Positions 34,903-48,700 of a stretch of 64,000 nt of DNA are shown one piece after another. Position 1 is the stretch's first letter. Every line of letters begins with the position of its first letter. A program made the translations under genes and the position numbers. Source of the DNA: Oidiodendron maius Zn (lineage: Eukaryota; Ascomycota; Leotiomycetes; Myxotrichaceae); NCBI GenBank assembly GCA_000827325.1, contig KN832873.1:2370245-2434244 (forward strand), written 5' to 3'. The notes below the pieces were generated by a model. The model was not told where the DNA came from. It worked only from the letters and a program-made list of their open reading frames with translations, and ran no database searches.

Positions 34903-37900
34903 TTATGTTGGCATCATGCCAATCCCGCCGCCCGTCCTGCTACCACTTCGCCCATTGGAATTCTCGTGGTTACCGAACTGTTTGAAGAGGCCGGACGACT
35001 TTGACGCGGTGCTGCCTCCTGTATTCTTCGCCCCGGCCGGGGGTTTCCTTTTCGTGACGCCAAAGGTGCTTTGGCCAGAAGTGGATCCGCCACTCTTCCT
35101 TGCCGCACCCTTTCGAGATCGATGCCGATATTGAAAGCTATTACCTCGTGTATTCTGTCTCGGTCCCGCAGAGCTCCCTCGAGATTGAGTGCGCCGTGGC
35201 GCTCTATGTGAATGACTGCTAGAACTAGCTTGGCCTGTCTGAAAATACTTGGACCCTTGCTGTTCTGCTTGAAAAATAGCCTCCTCTTCGGAGTCATCAA
35301 GCCCATATTCCTCTTCGTCATCATCGCTGCACAGGTCAATCACGTTCTGGTGATTCTCGTCGATATCCCGATCCTCGCGGCCATTCATAGCATCGTCATA
35401 ATTTTTGGAATATCGTGCTATTATAGGAATGATATACTTTCCCCACTTGTTGACAGCGTCGATGTTTATGCCAGATATCTGTCGCATGTCTGCGATATTG
35501 ACTGTCCAGCTGATAGCCATCTCTCGAAGGTTCGACTCAGTAAAGAAAAGGCGGGCCAAGTTTCTATCGTTTTTGATTCTGTCAACTTCTTTCTTTGCTT
35601 CTTCGACGAACTGATAGACAAATACTCGGTGCAATTCAGGGAGTGCTTCCATCCGCTCATCTGTAGTAACTGGTGGCCCTAATCCTGCAGGTGTCGCTTC
35701 TCGCTCCTTGCCTTTAGATTGAAGCAGCTCAAAGTATTCTTCTTCGCTCTCTGGAGCAACAAAATCATCTGGAGCACCATAGGGATAGTCAACATCTTCG
35801 TCTGACTGGTCTCTATTGGCACGGGCGCGCCGTTTTCGGGGTTCAGCTATGGGCGAAGTTACTATGGTCGAGGGATAAGGCTGATATTGTTTGGGAGCAG
35901 CTGCAGGTGAGGCTGATACTTTCACTTGCAATTTAAGTTTACGATGTCCTGTTATGAAATCCCGGCAGTTTGGTCCAAGCTGTAAGGTCAGCATCTGCGC
36001 CTTGTGCGTTAGAAATAGAGGTTTGTATCTCACATTCAAGTACTGGGTTGCAAAGCCAGCCCGGTTGATGACGTTGTGCTCGGCCAGGGCGTTTTCCATA
36101 AGAAGTCGATAAAAGATTCGCTCTATTTCGCCACGAGAAATGGAGCTTGCAGCTCCAAATCCTTGGATTGTGTCATGCTCAAGCTTTCGAATCTTGGCAT
36201 TGGTAACTCCACGAAGAATATCTACGCAGTGGAGGAGGGTAACATGACTACTTTGAACATTGTGAACAATTTTCAAGGCAGCCTGTGCTTGAGGCGTAAA
36301 ATCCATCGTCTTGAATACAGCATCGGATTTGCAGTTATCGCACGTGCCACCACATTCCTCTTTGGAATAGGATTCGCCGAAGTAATGTAGCACTTGGACA
36401 CGTCGGCAGTCAGTTCGATTCTCACAGTATTGGACAATCCTCTGGAGCATTTTCCGCTGTCTCTCTTTCTGCTCTTCCGTCCCTTCGCTCTTATAGATGA
36501 AATCTTTAAGTATCTTTGTGTCAGGATATCCATAGTAGAGGTAACAGCCAGATATCTTTCCGTCTCGACCTGCACGGCCTGTCTCTTGATAGTAGCCTTC
36601 CAAGCTCTTGGGAATTGTGTGGTGTATAACGAATCGAACGTCGGGCTTGTCAATACCCATGCCAAATGCAATGGTCGCGACAACAACCTTGATTGTCCCG
36701 TTCTGCCATTGTCGTTGGACCCTCTGCTTTTCCTCTACCTGCATGTTTGCATGAAAATGGTGCGCGCTTATTCCATACTGGGTCTGTAGCATCTCTGCCA
36801 GTTGCTCGCAATTCTTTCGGGACAATGTATAAATTATACCGGTTTGATTTCGGTATTCACTATTGATCAGTTTAACGACGTCATCCAAAAACTCGCTCGC
36901 CTTGGCTTTGCCTTTCTTTGATCTGACAGAATATCGCAAATTTGGCCTATTGAAACTTTGCGAATAGACAGTTGCCCCCTCCATGCCGAGATTATGCATG
37001 ACATCAACTTTCACATTCTCAGTTGCTGTGGCAGTCAACGCCATGTAGGGTACATTTGGAAATAGCTTCCTCACTTTTCCAAGCGCGACGTAATCAGGCC
37101 TGAAGTCATGACCCCATTGGCTTACACAATGTGCCTCGTCAATGACAACACGAGCTAGCTTCTTGTTTTTGTGCAGTTGACGGAGGACATTTTGAATGGT
37201 ATCGCTGTTGTTGATCATCTCAGGGGTGACATATAGTAGCTCTATGAATTGTTCTGGGCAGGACTCTCGTAGGTGGTCCATGATTTCTCTCTTGTCAGCA
37301 GCTTTCATATCACTGTTTAAGGTTGCAGCCCTTATGTTGAGCTTCCGGAGATGGTCAACCTGGTCACTCATGAGACTAAGTAGGGGCGATATAACAACCG
37401 TCACCCCCTTTGTCCTTCCTGTCTGAATAACCGCCGGTAGCTGATAGCAAAGTGATTTCCCACCACCAGTTGGCATCAAGACGAATGCATCCTTTCCGTC
37501 TAGCGTGGCATTAATAGCATCAAGTTGATGGTGTCTGAAGCCTGTAAGTTTGAAGCGCTCTCTGAGAACTTTTTTAACATCCTTGTACCACGGCATTTTT
37601 TTAGCAGCGGCCGTCTCTTGCTCAACGTGAGAGTACATGGTCTTTCCAACGTTGCTTGGAGTTTGTCTTCGAGTTTCTGGATCGGGGATACTTGCGGACA
37701 TTTCAGGCTGAGCTTTTCGAGGTTTTGAGCCAAATCTAGTACTGTCGAAAGAATGGCGCTGCTCAACTTCTTGCGCAAATTCAACCATATCGTCATCATC
37801 GTCGTATGCGCCATAATCATCCTCAAAATTTTGTGCCACCTTGGTTGTCCGGGCATCGTCTAGGATTTCTTGCTCGTCCTGGAGCAAATCTTCAAGATTG

Positions 37901-40304
37901 ACTTCGCCACCATCAAGATTGTAATATGCTGGCATCGGATCGCGATACAAATTTGGTTGTCGCATGCTGGGTTGGGATGATCTATGCCAGTCAACTTCTC
38001 CATTTAAAGTGGAGTAGTGTTCAGCTTCTTCTCGGGGCGCTGTCTTTTTCAATGGAGAAGGCGAAATCGCACTGTCGAACTTCAAGCTCGATCCGCGCTG
38101 GGATACTGCGGTAGATTTGGGCACTTGTGCAGGCCGTCCTCTACCATTCTGACTGGACATGCTTGCTAAGTTCTGCCCTGTTGATGAAATTTGAGTTTGG
38201 AAGATAACCTGAGCGTTGCCAATTGCGCTAGAGCCTTGGAAGGCAGAATTAGGAACGTCATTGTGCTTCGAAGCCACAGCAGGTGTAATAGAAAGAATCC
38301 GTTCAAGTTCTGACCCTGTGCCAAATCCATCCTTGATAGCCCCTGAAGCATGCAAATGTTGAGCTGTCTCTCTTTCGATTGTTAAGATCTCTTGAGTAAG
38401 TAGAGATGACTGTTCCTCATGGACACTGTAATCGGCTCCAATATCCAGGAGTTCCAACACTTTGGACGTATGGATCACCTTCTTGGCCACCATTGCCTTA
38501 TGCTGCTCTCGGAGACTCTCTAAGGCGATATAAGACTTTTCCATGGTTAACAATCTAATGCGTTCTTCTTTAAGTTCAGGTGGGGCCACTTCTCCAGCAT
38601 CAGCATACGCCACTGCAGCGATGGCATTCTGGGAGATCAAATTCCTGACACGCATATAGTAGGATGCAATTGTCAAATTACTCTTCAAAAATAAAACTGC
38701 AAGTTTCCTGTCCTGAGCAGAGATCGGAGAAGGCGTCTGCTGGGTTGAAATTTGTGTAGATTTAATTGCAATAGAGATTTTCGTAGGCGAGTCTCTTTGG
38801 AGCGGGGAAGGAGCACTATCTTGCTTAGTGCTAGCATTCCGCGAGATAGGTTTCAAAGGACTTCCGACTCTTGACCGCGTACCATTCCCAGTTATTGTTT
38901 TACCACCGCTAACTTCAACCTCTGGGATATCTTTCCACGTAGATGAAGTTGCCGAGGATTCAATAACCTTAGGGCTGTCCCTGGCAGGGGATTGAAGAGG
39001 GCGCTTGCAGGGCCGCCTCTCTGCTAAAGTGACGTCTTCTTCGTCCTCAGAATCCTGAATTATTCGACCTTGACGTGGCTTTTGAAACCTATTCGGCGAC
39101 TGAGTAGATCCCTCGGGAGAAGTTTTGGTGGGAGTTGCAGTCACTTGGATCGTCGACAGAGGTCGCGGGGATGGAGTTGGTGCTGATTTTGGCTGTGACC
39201 CTATACTTGATGTAACAGCCGGACTGATGATCTTAGGAAGAGAAGGGGTTTCGTCAGCAACAGGGCGGTGCTGGGTTTTCACCTGGCTACTAGTCTCTGT
39301 AACACCAATGTTATCGAAAACATTCTTGTCAGTGTTCTCGGTGGCCGATCGTGTTAACCTGTCGCGGAAACTCTCTGTCCGTTGTCGTTGTGATTGCGAA
39401 TGACTGACCACCATATCATCTATATCCACAAAGCCCACCGAGTCTCCCCGCCCGACTCTCCTAGGGCTACCGGCCCGGCGACAGTGGTTCCCGTCTTGTC
39501 TTGCAGATCCTGTAGATATCTCATCGCTCTTGCGCTTCCTGCCACCTTTTGGGCGAGACTGGGACGATGGTTGTGGCTCGGGTCTCGATGCCGCCTCAGT
39601 CCAGATAATCTGGGACATCCCAAACATTTCCGCACTGCTTGGACTCGACACTTGTTCTACATCTTCATCATCGTCCCCAGTAAGGTCTACCGATTCGACA
39701 TTGCTAAGGTTAAGCTTAGATATTGAGCGGGGAGTTCGTCTTGGTGTTTGTGGAGTTTGTATAGCCCGGGTGGTACTTGGCGGCAAGCGCTCAATACGCT
39801 CAGTGCCGGTGTTGGAAGATGGCGTACCTATAGGCATTTTAAGTTTATGTATCAGAATTGCACAGAAGTTTTGAACTTACCATTATTTGCTCTCAAGAAA
39901 GTGGCATAACCCTGCGTTAAGCTAGAAGAAGTAGTAGACACGGGTGTAGGAAGCTGATGTTGGCTTATGAGAGCTGGACGTATCGACCTCGATGCAGAGG
40001 CAAGCTTGCCCATTGAATCTTCTCCAGCCCTTGTTGTGTTTTCCCGGACATGTGCTTGAGACGGGTTTTGTGGAGGAGCTGCTGGACAGGCGAACTCTTG
40101 CGCTGTATTGGCTGTTTGCGCAACACGGGGATTTGTAGATGACCTTAAGATATGCTGCCCTCGGTTATCCTCCGCAAGGCCCGCACGACCAATTTCCCCC
40201 ACAGTTGTCGAAGGGTTCAATAACGAGGTGTGAACACCCACTGGCGGAGTGACTTCGCTAGACAACAACCACGAAATGTGACTGGCAAGATTGTGTCGAG
40301 TCAT
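34903..40304 (-). CDS. QDE3: RecQ-family DNA helicase (QDE-3/Sgs1/BLM type)
   Basis: A 3'-5' helicase acting with Top3-Rmi1 in recombination-intermediate dissolution; in Neurospora, QDE-3 is also needed for quelling. Exons are 39881-40304 and 34903-39827 (53-nt intron), giving 1782 residues. The N-terminus MTRHNLASHISWLLSS is typical of fungal QDE-3 proteins. A long disordered region (to ~850) carries acidic patches such as SVDLTGDDDEDVEQ. The helicase core follows: FRHHQLDAINATLDGKDAFV, Walker A LMPTGGGKSLCYQLPA near 930, DEAH box VVIDEAHCVSQWGHDFRPDY near 1040, VATIAFGMGIDKPDVRFVIH and YYQETGRAGRDGKISG. The RQC zinc site is ECGGTCDNCKSD, preceded by a Cys in CRRVQVLHYF. An HRDC domain sits at about 1520-1590 (ALPELHRVFVYQFVEEAKKE). 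The tail is acidic, then Ser/Gly/Arg-rich and basic. Confidence 0.95.
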
Positions 40305-41368
40305 GAGGTTTTGCTACCTGGACACGCTTCCCAGCTGGCTCATTTGCATGATAAATGGCCTGGGTATGAATTCAATCCTGGGTTTTGACTTGGTTCGTTG
40401 CTTTGTGCTGTGTCTAGGAAGCTGTGGTGGAGAAACCATGGTATCGCGCTACCGTCGCGTGAACTGACGATGTCACATGACCGTGTTTGAAGATTGTTGT
40501 GTGACTTGCACTTTACGCGCCCCACCCGACAACTTCTAGAATACGTAGGATGCATTACGATCTAAATGCTACTGTACTATGAAGAGTGAATCATTCTAGC
40601 AGGCGAATGTATCTTAGAGAAGAACTATATTTAGAAGTAATAGTATTTAAGACGGCATAAGTTCACACAAGTTATCGGGTATTCAGGCGTTCCTGATGCG
40701 CAGGCTATGTTAGCGAGTAATGTGAACCAACAGCTCTCGTTGCCTACCTAATTACCAGCATTATAAGTACGTAAAGCCAAGCAATACGAGAACGTGGCTT
40801 TCTTTTCTCGGCAGACTTTAATCTCGTAGGTCGAATTCTTCACCAAATGGAGATGATCACACAAAATGCCTCAGATTATAACTTCTGTCGCGATCTAGCA
40901 AAATGTTTCCTCGGCCCCGCCTATTTACTCTGTGATAAGCCCCGCCAACCGAGATATAAAGATATAAACTGTAGAATGGGCACATTATCACAGGTAGACG
41001 ACCCTTTGTTACTGCTTGTCGACAGTCCTTAAGACTTTCTTGTGTGATACTTTATAAATGTTTGGCATATAATCTTAAAACAGCCCAGGATCAAATAATT
41101 TCACGGACGTGACACAAAGTTCAAACGCAAGACGATACAGTCTGGATACAGTGTCATTCCAATTAACCCAAAATTATTTACATACTCGCCAGCTCTCAAA
41201 CTGATATAACCTGGTCTGTAGAGATTATGAGCCAATAACTAGATCAAGGTATCGAGTAACGAAATATGCATTTTATGATTTCAATAGCATAACAAATAGC
41301 ACTTGCAGTTTCCGTCTATTACCTAGATCCCATGCACAACGCTTCGTCGAGTATCAAGTTCCTAACCC
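40305..41368. other. Intergenic, RecQ promoter and 3' flank of the GPI protein
   Basis: 1.06 kb. The part from about 40560 to 41340 is AT-rich. No coding frame, tRNA or repeat recognised. Confidence 0.45.
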
Positions 41369-42114
41369 TCACAAGGCGAATGCCAAAAGGAGGCCGCCAA
41401 ACATAGCGAGTCCGCTGGTGGCCATGTGGGCGGCGGCGCCGGGAATTGGAGAGCTGGATTGGGTAGGAGCTGAGGTGGAGGTTGGGCCCGATGCGGTTGT
41501 CTCAGCAGGTAGAGATGTTGTCGGGTAGGCAGTAGTGGTTGGCTTGGCGACTGTCGTGTTGTAGGATGGAGTGCTAGTGACATTGTGCTGGGAGTAGACT
41601 GCGGTAGAGGTATTCATCAAGGCAGAGTACGAGGGGCCCGGTGCCAGAGTAAGAGTGGTAGTCTTTGTGTGGACCTGGGAAGTCTGCGTAGTGCTGGCTG
41701 AGCCAGAAATGTGGAAGCCGTTTGACAGTTGATAAGTGGAAGGATCCGAGTCAAGAGAGATGTTCAGGCCGTAGGCTGCGTACTGGCCATTAGCCACGGG
41801 GTTCCAGGTCCATGCCCCATCCAAGTTGTGTACACCAGCTGAATTATATGGTTAGTATACTGTTACAAAATCTCAAGGAGCTGCAGTAACGCACTGGCAA
41901 GAACAGGTCCCTTGTTAAGAAGGTTGAAAGCAGCGCCCTGGATTAGAGTAAGAGTGACGGTTCCGGCAACCTTGTTCGGCTGCCATTCAAACTTGAACGA
42001 GGAACCGCCTTTGAGAACCTGGCCCTGAGCTGGGGCGGTGATCGCATCGAAGCCAGGAGTCTGGGCGACAACAGAAGAGGCAGCAGCCAAAAGCGCGATG
42101 ACGGAGAACTTCAT
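41369..42114 (-). CDS. GPI-anchored Ser/Thr-rich protein with Kre9/Knh1-like N-terminal domain
   Basis: A small secreted cell-surface protein. Exons are 41895-42114 and 41369-41838; the donor that keeps frame is GTGCGT at 41894, giving a 56-nt intron and 229 residues. Residues 1-17 are a signal peptide (MKFSVIALLAAASSVVA). The next ~85 residues match the Kre9/Knh1 N-terminal family pattern: ITAPAQGQVLKGGSSFKFEW, then VTLTLIQGA and LDGAWTWNP, usually a beta-sandwich. The rest is a Thr/Ser-rich stalk with potential N-glycosylation sites (MNTST, HNVTS, YNTTV). It ends in a small-residue patch and hydrophobic tail (AAAHMATSGLAMFGGLLLAF) typical of a GPI signal. True Kre9 proteins act in beta-1,6-glucan assembly; these short GPI relatives are common in filamentous fungi and their exact role is unclear. 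Confidence 0.87.
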
Positions 42115-42779
42115 AATGAGAGTGGGAGTGGTGTGAGAGTGAACGTATATAGAAAGAACGTAAAGAATCGGCAGCTGAGAGCTGGAGATTCAAAAAGGGT
42201 GCAGAGGACTTAAAAGAACGACTGTGTTTGAGTGATGTAAAGGAGAGACTCGACGGAGGTGACAGAGAGGGAGCTGAGGGACGGTAGGAGTGAGGGAAAG
42301 AACCAAGGAATACGAGGAAGCACAGGCATCCTCTCGGAGGGATTGGCCAAGGCCAAAGACCGCGAGCCGTCTGGTGGTCAGCCTGAACGCCGCCTGGGAA
42401 AGGAAATTAGGAACACAGGGGATTGACAGGGGAGGAACCGGGGCTGAGACACAAATGTGGCTTAAGTAATATCATTCAGCCTCCACCCACGTGATTCCAG
42501 CCCTAACGGCTTCGGCGAAAGAGATTGCAGCGAGGGTTTTATGTGGCCGTTTTATGTATTGGTGCCTTAAGAGATTTGCATGAGCTGAGCAATAGGTGAC
42601 GCCAGTTTCACCAGACTGTCAATTTGAGAATCACCAGGCAAATAAACAAGTGGTGACGCTCGAGGCTAATGGCATTTCAATGAAACTAAAACTACCTGGT
42701 ATATGGAAATTCGAGTACACTAAACAAAATCATACAAAATCTGATCCCTCTCCCAAAACGCCATGCTTGTGCTATATTT
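42115..42779. other. Intergenic, promoter of the GPI protein and 3' flank of the giant gene
   Basis: 665 bp with no gene. A TATATA-like element (minus-strand CTATATACG, about 42145-42153) sits some 35 bp upstream of the GPI-protein ATG, and a CCCACGTGATT site lies near 42487-42497. Confidence 0.4.
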
Positions 42780-45700
42780 TCACATATCAACGCTCTCCCA
42801 TTGTTGCTCGGCAGGCATCGTGCTCTGCATACTCGCCCTCGACTGGTTCGCAACGCTCCCTGGCGAGAATACTCGAACCTTTTTGGGCTTGGCCACCAGA
42901 ACTTGCGCCGGGCACACGACTATCTCCTCATCTCCGTTGCCACTGTCATCTCCCTTCTTCACCACCAACGGGAAGAGCACGATCTTCACGACGGATCCCG
43001 ACTCCTCAAGCTCCTCGTTCGATACCGTATCCCCGCTTCGCTCATTCATCAGCGCCGCGTTGAAATTTACTTTGCTGGCAAGGTCGCCATTGGCATCGTA
43101 TTCGGGCTGAAGCGGGGGCAGCATCATATACTCGGCACATTGCGTGCGCATTTCGATAGAGAGTTCAACGGCGGCTTTAATGACTCGGACCAGCTGCTCC
43201 TGGATCTGCTCTTCGAGGTGACTAGGGGGAGGGAGGATCTCGCTCAGTGTTTCCATGATTGCGTGCACGACAGCCAGCGTATCCTGCTCTCGCTGCTGCA
43301 TGAATGCTTCACGCTTTGAAAGCAGCGTGAGGGTAGTGGCGCGCCAATGGTGCACTGCAGAGACCGGGCCCACTTCAGAAAGTAGCTTCTCCAGCGACTT
43401 GAGCTTCTGCCGCTGCTCCCTGTCCATACCAAAGAGATATCGCGTGAATACGAATTCCCACACCATGGTCATTGTCATCGACATGAAAACGTCTCTGCGC
43501 TTCACCCTATCGGCGAGATATGTATCTACGTCAGAACCGTCCAGGATTGCGTTGTCTAAGCGATCAATAGTCTTATCGTTGTTGATCTCGCTAGTGAGTC
43601 TGCATGCACGCATGTCGGAGAATTTTGAAAAGCGAAGAACCCATTGTTGCACATGCTGACATAATTTTTGACACGCATTGTCGAAGTAGTCCTCATCGCG
43701 GATAATGAGGAAGTCGCCATCGTTGGCCTTGGAGGCCAAGATCTCCCTTTGCATGTCTCTAATCCGGTCTTTGGCCGACTCTAAATCCGCCCGCAATTGA
43801 GCGATCTCGCGATCCTTGTCCTCCAAAGAATCCCGTAATTCGTTCGCAGAGTCCACGCCCGCCATTAGATTATTGTGCGATTCGCGCACCTCTTCAAGTT
43901 CGCGGGTCGTTTGAGCATGCTGAGATTCGAGGGCGCTATATCGCTCATTGTGTTGGCTGCCCAGGGTAGCATTAGCGCTTGTCAGGCCATCATTGACTTC
44001 TGTAAGTCTTGAGACTTCGTTTTGTAGCCAGTTGAGGGTGCGTTTGAGGCTCTCAATCTCGGCGTCCCGCTCCACGAGCGTCGCGGCCGAGTGGTGTGTA
44101 TTTTGCAAAGCTTGTTCGGCCTGCGCCCTGGCGTCGGCGAGCTGCCGGTTTTCGGCCACAAGCTGTTCAACTCGGGATTCGAGATCGAGTACTTGCATGC
44201 TCTGGCGTCGGCGCATGCTGTGGGGTCGGGTCGGAGAGCGTGGAGAGCCGATGCGGCCCTCGCCAAAGCCATCCTGAGGATTTGTTAGCACGAGGAGGGG
44301 AACTGTCGGGGCATGCCACATCAACACCTACATAGACGTCAGCCATCTCCTTGGACCGCACGCGGCCCTCGTTGGCCGTTGGGTTCGCAGTATTCACAGA
44401 TGTCGTTGAAGCTGAAGTGAGTGCCGCCAACTCAGCGTCTTTAGCGAGGTCAGGCTTGCTGCGTTGGCTGAGCGACCGGAGATCTCCGCTTCTCCGCTCG
44501 CTACGGCGGAGTGGAGGCGTCCCTAACGACCGATTGCTGCCCACACTGTCTGGCCGCCCCACTGGAGTCCGCGGATCTGAACTGCGCAGGCGATTGATAT
44601 TCGACAGTGAACGAGGGCTGGGACTTGGACTTTTCGTATTTGCGCCGCGCTGCTCTTGGCTGGCTATCCGCGAGGCGGCGAAGCCCAGGGCTGTCCCAGT
44701 GATGCCCAGCCCGGACGCTGCGGGGCTGCTGATGGGACTCGAAGGCTTCTCAGCCTTGGGTCGGCTTGTGCCCAGATCGCCATACCGCTCTTCCGGAGCT
44801 CTCTGTGACCGGGCAGAGTCTGGAGACTCAATTCGCTGCACCCGCTGCTTCACGATACTGTCTTCTTGTGGCTTTGACGATACGTGAACGGCATGCGATC
44901 GATGAAGTCCGCTGTGTTGGGCAGGTCTTTCCTTCTGGGATGGGAGGTCGTCGCGATTGTCAGGATGCAGATCGCGAGGGCTGGTCGGTCTGTCCTCTTC
45001 ATACTTTGGTGACGAAAGCCGCTGATGCTTTGGCGCGGGCTCTTGACTGTGGAGTTGGCTAGGGCTCAGGCTGTGCTGGTGGCCTGCAATGTGATGTTCC
45101 GGGCGGCTCTCCTGATGAGGATTATGAATTTGACTAAATCCAGTTTCACTAACATCATGGGGTAGAGATAGTTCCTTTGGATGCGCTTCCTCATGAGATT
45201 GGCTGCTTTGTTGGATTGTCGGTCGTTGCGATCTATGTAGGTCAACCGTCTCCCTCTCCTCGTCAATGGCAGGCCAGGACATCCGTGCAAGCGCAGCGTC
45301 TGTGGAAGACGCAGGATCCCGAGCTTTCTCGTGTGGGGAGGATTCTCGAAGATGAACGCCACTATCTCGATTATGTTCGGGATCTTCACTAAAGGTTCTG
45401 TGGTGCGGAATAGGGGAATCGGTAACAAAAGCACTGTCCCTATTCACATCATCTAGTTCTTGCATGTATATAGGACGAGTAACAGTGGCTTCCGGGCTCT
45501 CTTCTTTGACGACAGGCAAACTTGAAGAACCAGGATGGCTATATTTGACGGTGTTTAGAGGCGTTATGGGCTCTTGTTCTGCCGGCCCTTCTCTGAATGA
45601 CAGTCCTCGATCCTCGGTTGGGGATTCTGGAACAAGATCGGGTTGGGGGGTTGATGGGTCGCCATGGTCTGTCGAGGAGAGGGCTCTAAACGGGGGCTCG

Positions 45701-48700
45701 TCGATAGTTGGAGTTTCGAGTACCTCTTTTGTTTGTTCCACAGGCTGACCTATCACTGCCTGCTGAACGTCCTTTGGCTCATTTGTTTTTTCACCAGCAT
45801 CCTCGCCCTTTCTATTATCTGGCTTGTCTAAGAAAAGTGCTGCACCGCTAATAACTGCGGTTGCGGCTGCTAGAAGCCCTGGGGATTTAGGCTCCTTTTC
45901 CCTTGGCTCTTCCATCTGTGAACCGATCCCTAACTGTGCACGCGCGAAGTCAGACATTGAGGACGATTCAGCCGATTCAACATGCTTCTTCTTTCCCTTC
46001 TTGCCTTTCTTAGCAGGTCTAGAAAAGTCGTCGATATGAGTCGTGGTAGCGATATGAGACAAGGACTCGTCTTTTGCTATATCTTCAATGACAGGTTGTT
46101 GCCTCTCTACTTCGGCTTCCTCGACTTCGTCGGCCCAAGATATTGGCGGCACCCTAGCAGATCCAGATTCATTACTGGTTGAAACATCAACAGTAGCTTG
46201 TCTCTTTCTCTTGTCGTGCTTAAATAAATGCCATTCAGGATTATCGACAACTTGGTCGGGAAATTTGTTCTTGCCTTCGACCTGGTCTGTAACTTCTTGG
46301 CTATCGCTTTGAACGAGCTCTGACTTTGACTCAGGTAAAGGGGCATCGACTGGCTGAGGTCTGTTCTCACCGGCCTGTTCTGGCGTAAATGGACTAGTAC
46401 GAGCACTTTCGGATACTTCTGCCTGGCTCTTAGACTTCTTGTTCTTTTTGGGCTTCTTTGTTGCATCCTCAGTAGTCTGGTCCGGAAGATGTTGTGAAGA
46501 GTCCTGGTTTGCTATAGAATCAGTTGTGTCGGCTTGCAGTGCAGCAAGTGCTGGTTGAGATTCATCAGACTGTATTTCCGGAACGGCATCGACAGCTCGA
46601 TCGGTTGTCATAGTATCAACAGTAGGTGTAGACGTGCCGGTGTTCTTGGCCTTTTTCTTGTCTTTCTTGGACTTTTTGGTGGGGTATTCAAATATCTCAG
46701 CTGCGGGCTCATCTATTACATCAGGTTCGTTCGGGGAATGTTCTTCAGGGACCGAAGGGGTGGTGGTTATTTCGTTATCCACAGATGAGGGCTCCGGTCC
46801 AGGTTCGGGAAACTCTTCTTTCTCAGTGGGCTTCTCTTCATCAACTAAGCTCGTACTTGCTTCTGCGGTCGTTGAAATGCCTGACTTGCGTTTCTTCTTA
46901 TCCTTCTTCGACTTTTTAATGGAAAAGCTGCTCCATTCGTCAACTGATTCGTTAACTGGCTCAGTGGAGAGTTCATTTTGGTCTGCTGTGGCGGCGGATA
47001 CTCCTTCGTCGGCAACTCTCGACTCTGGTTTCGATCCAACAATCTCTTCCTTTTCATTACTCGTCTCTGCTTCAACTAAAGTTATGCTTCTTTCTACCGG
47101 GGTCGACACTCCAGACTTGCGCTTTTTCTTCTCCTTTTTGGACTTTTTGGTTGAAAAGCTGGACCACTCATCAGCTGGTTCATCAACCGGCTCACTCGCG
47201 GTGGCTTGCGCGGGGGATATATGCTGATCGGGTAGAGAAAGATCATCAACTTCGACAGCCTTTGTGGTAACCTCCGCGGGAAATGGGGCCGCTGAAACCT
47301 CCACAGGTGGGGTACCAAGGTCAGATGGTCCAGTTTCAGAGCCTTCTAACTTAACTGTAGATAGATCCTTGCGTTTCTTCTTGTCCTTCTTGGACTTTTT
47401 GGAAGTAAAACTAACTTCCTCAAACCTGTTATCTTGAGGATCCATCGCGGGTGTATTGCTTTCAAGAGTAGTTTCTGCTGCATCACGAGTGATGGACTCC
47501 ATATCTTGAGGAAGGGAAGTGTGCTCCCGGCTGTCCAGCTCTTTTTCGACAATCTCCTGTAGACTGTCGTCAATTTGCTTAGCAGTTGAAGGCGCTGGAG
47601 GAATTGGGATCTCATGCGGAGGAGGGACTTGTGGAAGGTGACGATTTTCATCGCTCTCACCCAGTTCTTCGCGGGTGGACTCATTTTCCTTTACTACTAC
47701 ATCTATAGCGGTGTCAATGTCCTGAGAGAATTCTGCTTGCTCCGGCTGGCATTCTAGAGGCTCGAGAGACGATTCCACCGCCTCCACAGCAGCAGGCATT
47801 GAGGTATTGTTTGTGAAAGGAGTGTCTTCGACGGGAGTTGGCACAGGACCCACCATGGGAGCAGCTCCGAAGTCCACTGATCGCAGGCCATCAGAATTGT
47901 GTAGAGCCATTACTTGATCTTCAAAGCTAAGCGAATCTGTTGGCTCTGCGATAGGATCCAGCATAGTTACACTTTCCTCGTCTTTCTTCGTCTCCTCGGC
48001 GGTGAGTTCATTCTCGGGAACCAAGACTTGAAGGTCATTTTCGGGATTTTGTTCGTTGCGAAGCTCGACGTATGGCTCCACATCCTTATCCTTTGAAGCA
48101 GTTTCTGATGAAGGGTCCTCTTCTGTGTCTGCACGCTTCTTTGTTTTCTTTCCCTTCTTGGCCTTTGATGAAACAGACGCAAATTCTTCAGCCAGGTGTT
48201 CTACTGAGAACTCATTTACTTCGGTTAGCGGGAGAGGCGCAACATTGGCTTGCACATCTTGGTCTTTGGGGAGGGATGCCAGCTCCAGGACTTTGTCGTG
48301 GGATTCTAGAACTCCCTCTTGTCTCTTGCCTTTCTTGCCTTTCTTTGACTTTTTTGTAGTGGTCATGAACTCATCTTCGGGAACTGTAGGGATTGCAGCA
48401 TCTATTGTCTCTGTGGCAACAGGCTCGATATCTTCTTCAACAATATCTTTGGTATCAGATTCGGCAAAATTCTCTTGCTTCTTGCCCTTCTTTCCCTTCT
48501 TAGGCTTTTTCGTCACGAGTGCGAACTCCTCCTGAAAATCTCCAGGGATATTCTCACTCGCCGGTTCCACCGGTATAGGCTCAGGCTCTTTCTCCATAGC
48601 ACTATTGTCTTTTGAGGGGAATTCACTTTCCTTGTCATCCGAATCAGGGACAAGCGAGTCTCGTTTCTTGCTTTTCTTTCCCTTCTTTTTGGTGGCAAAC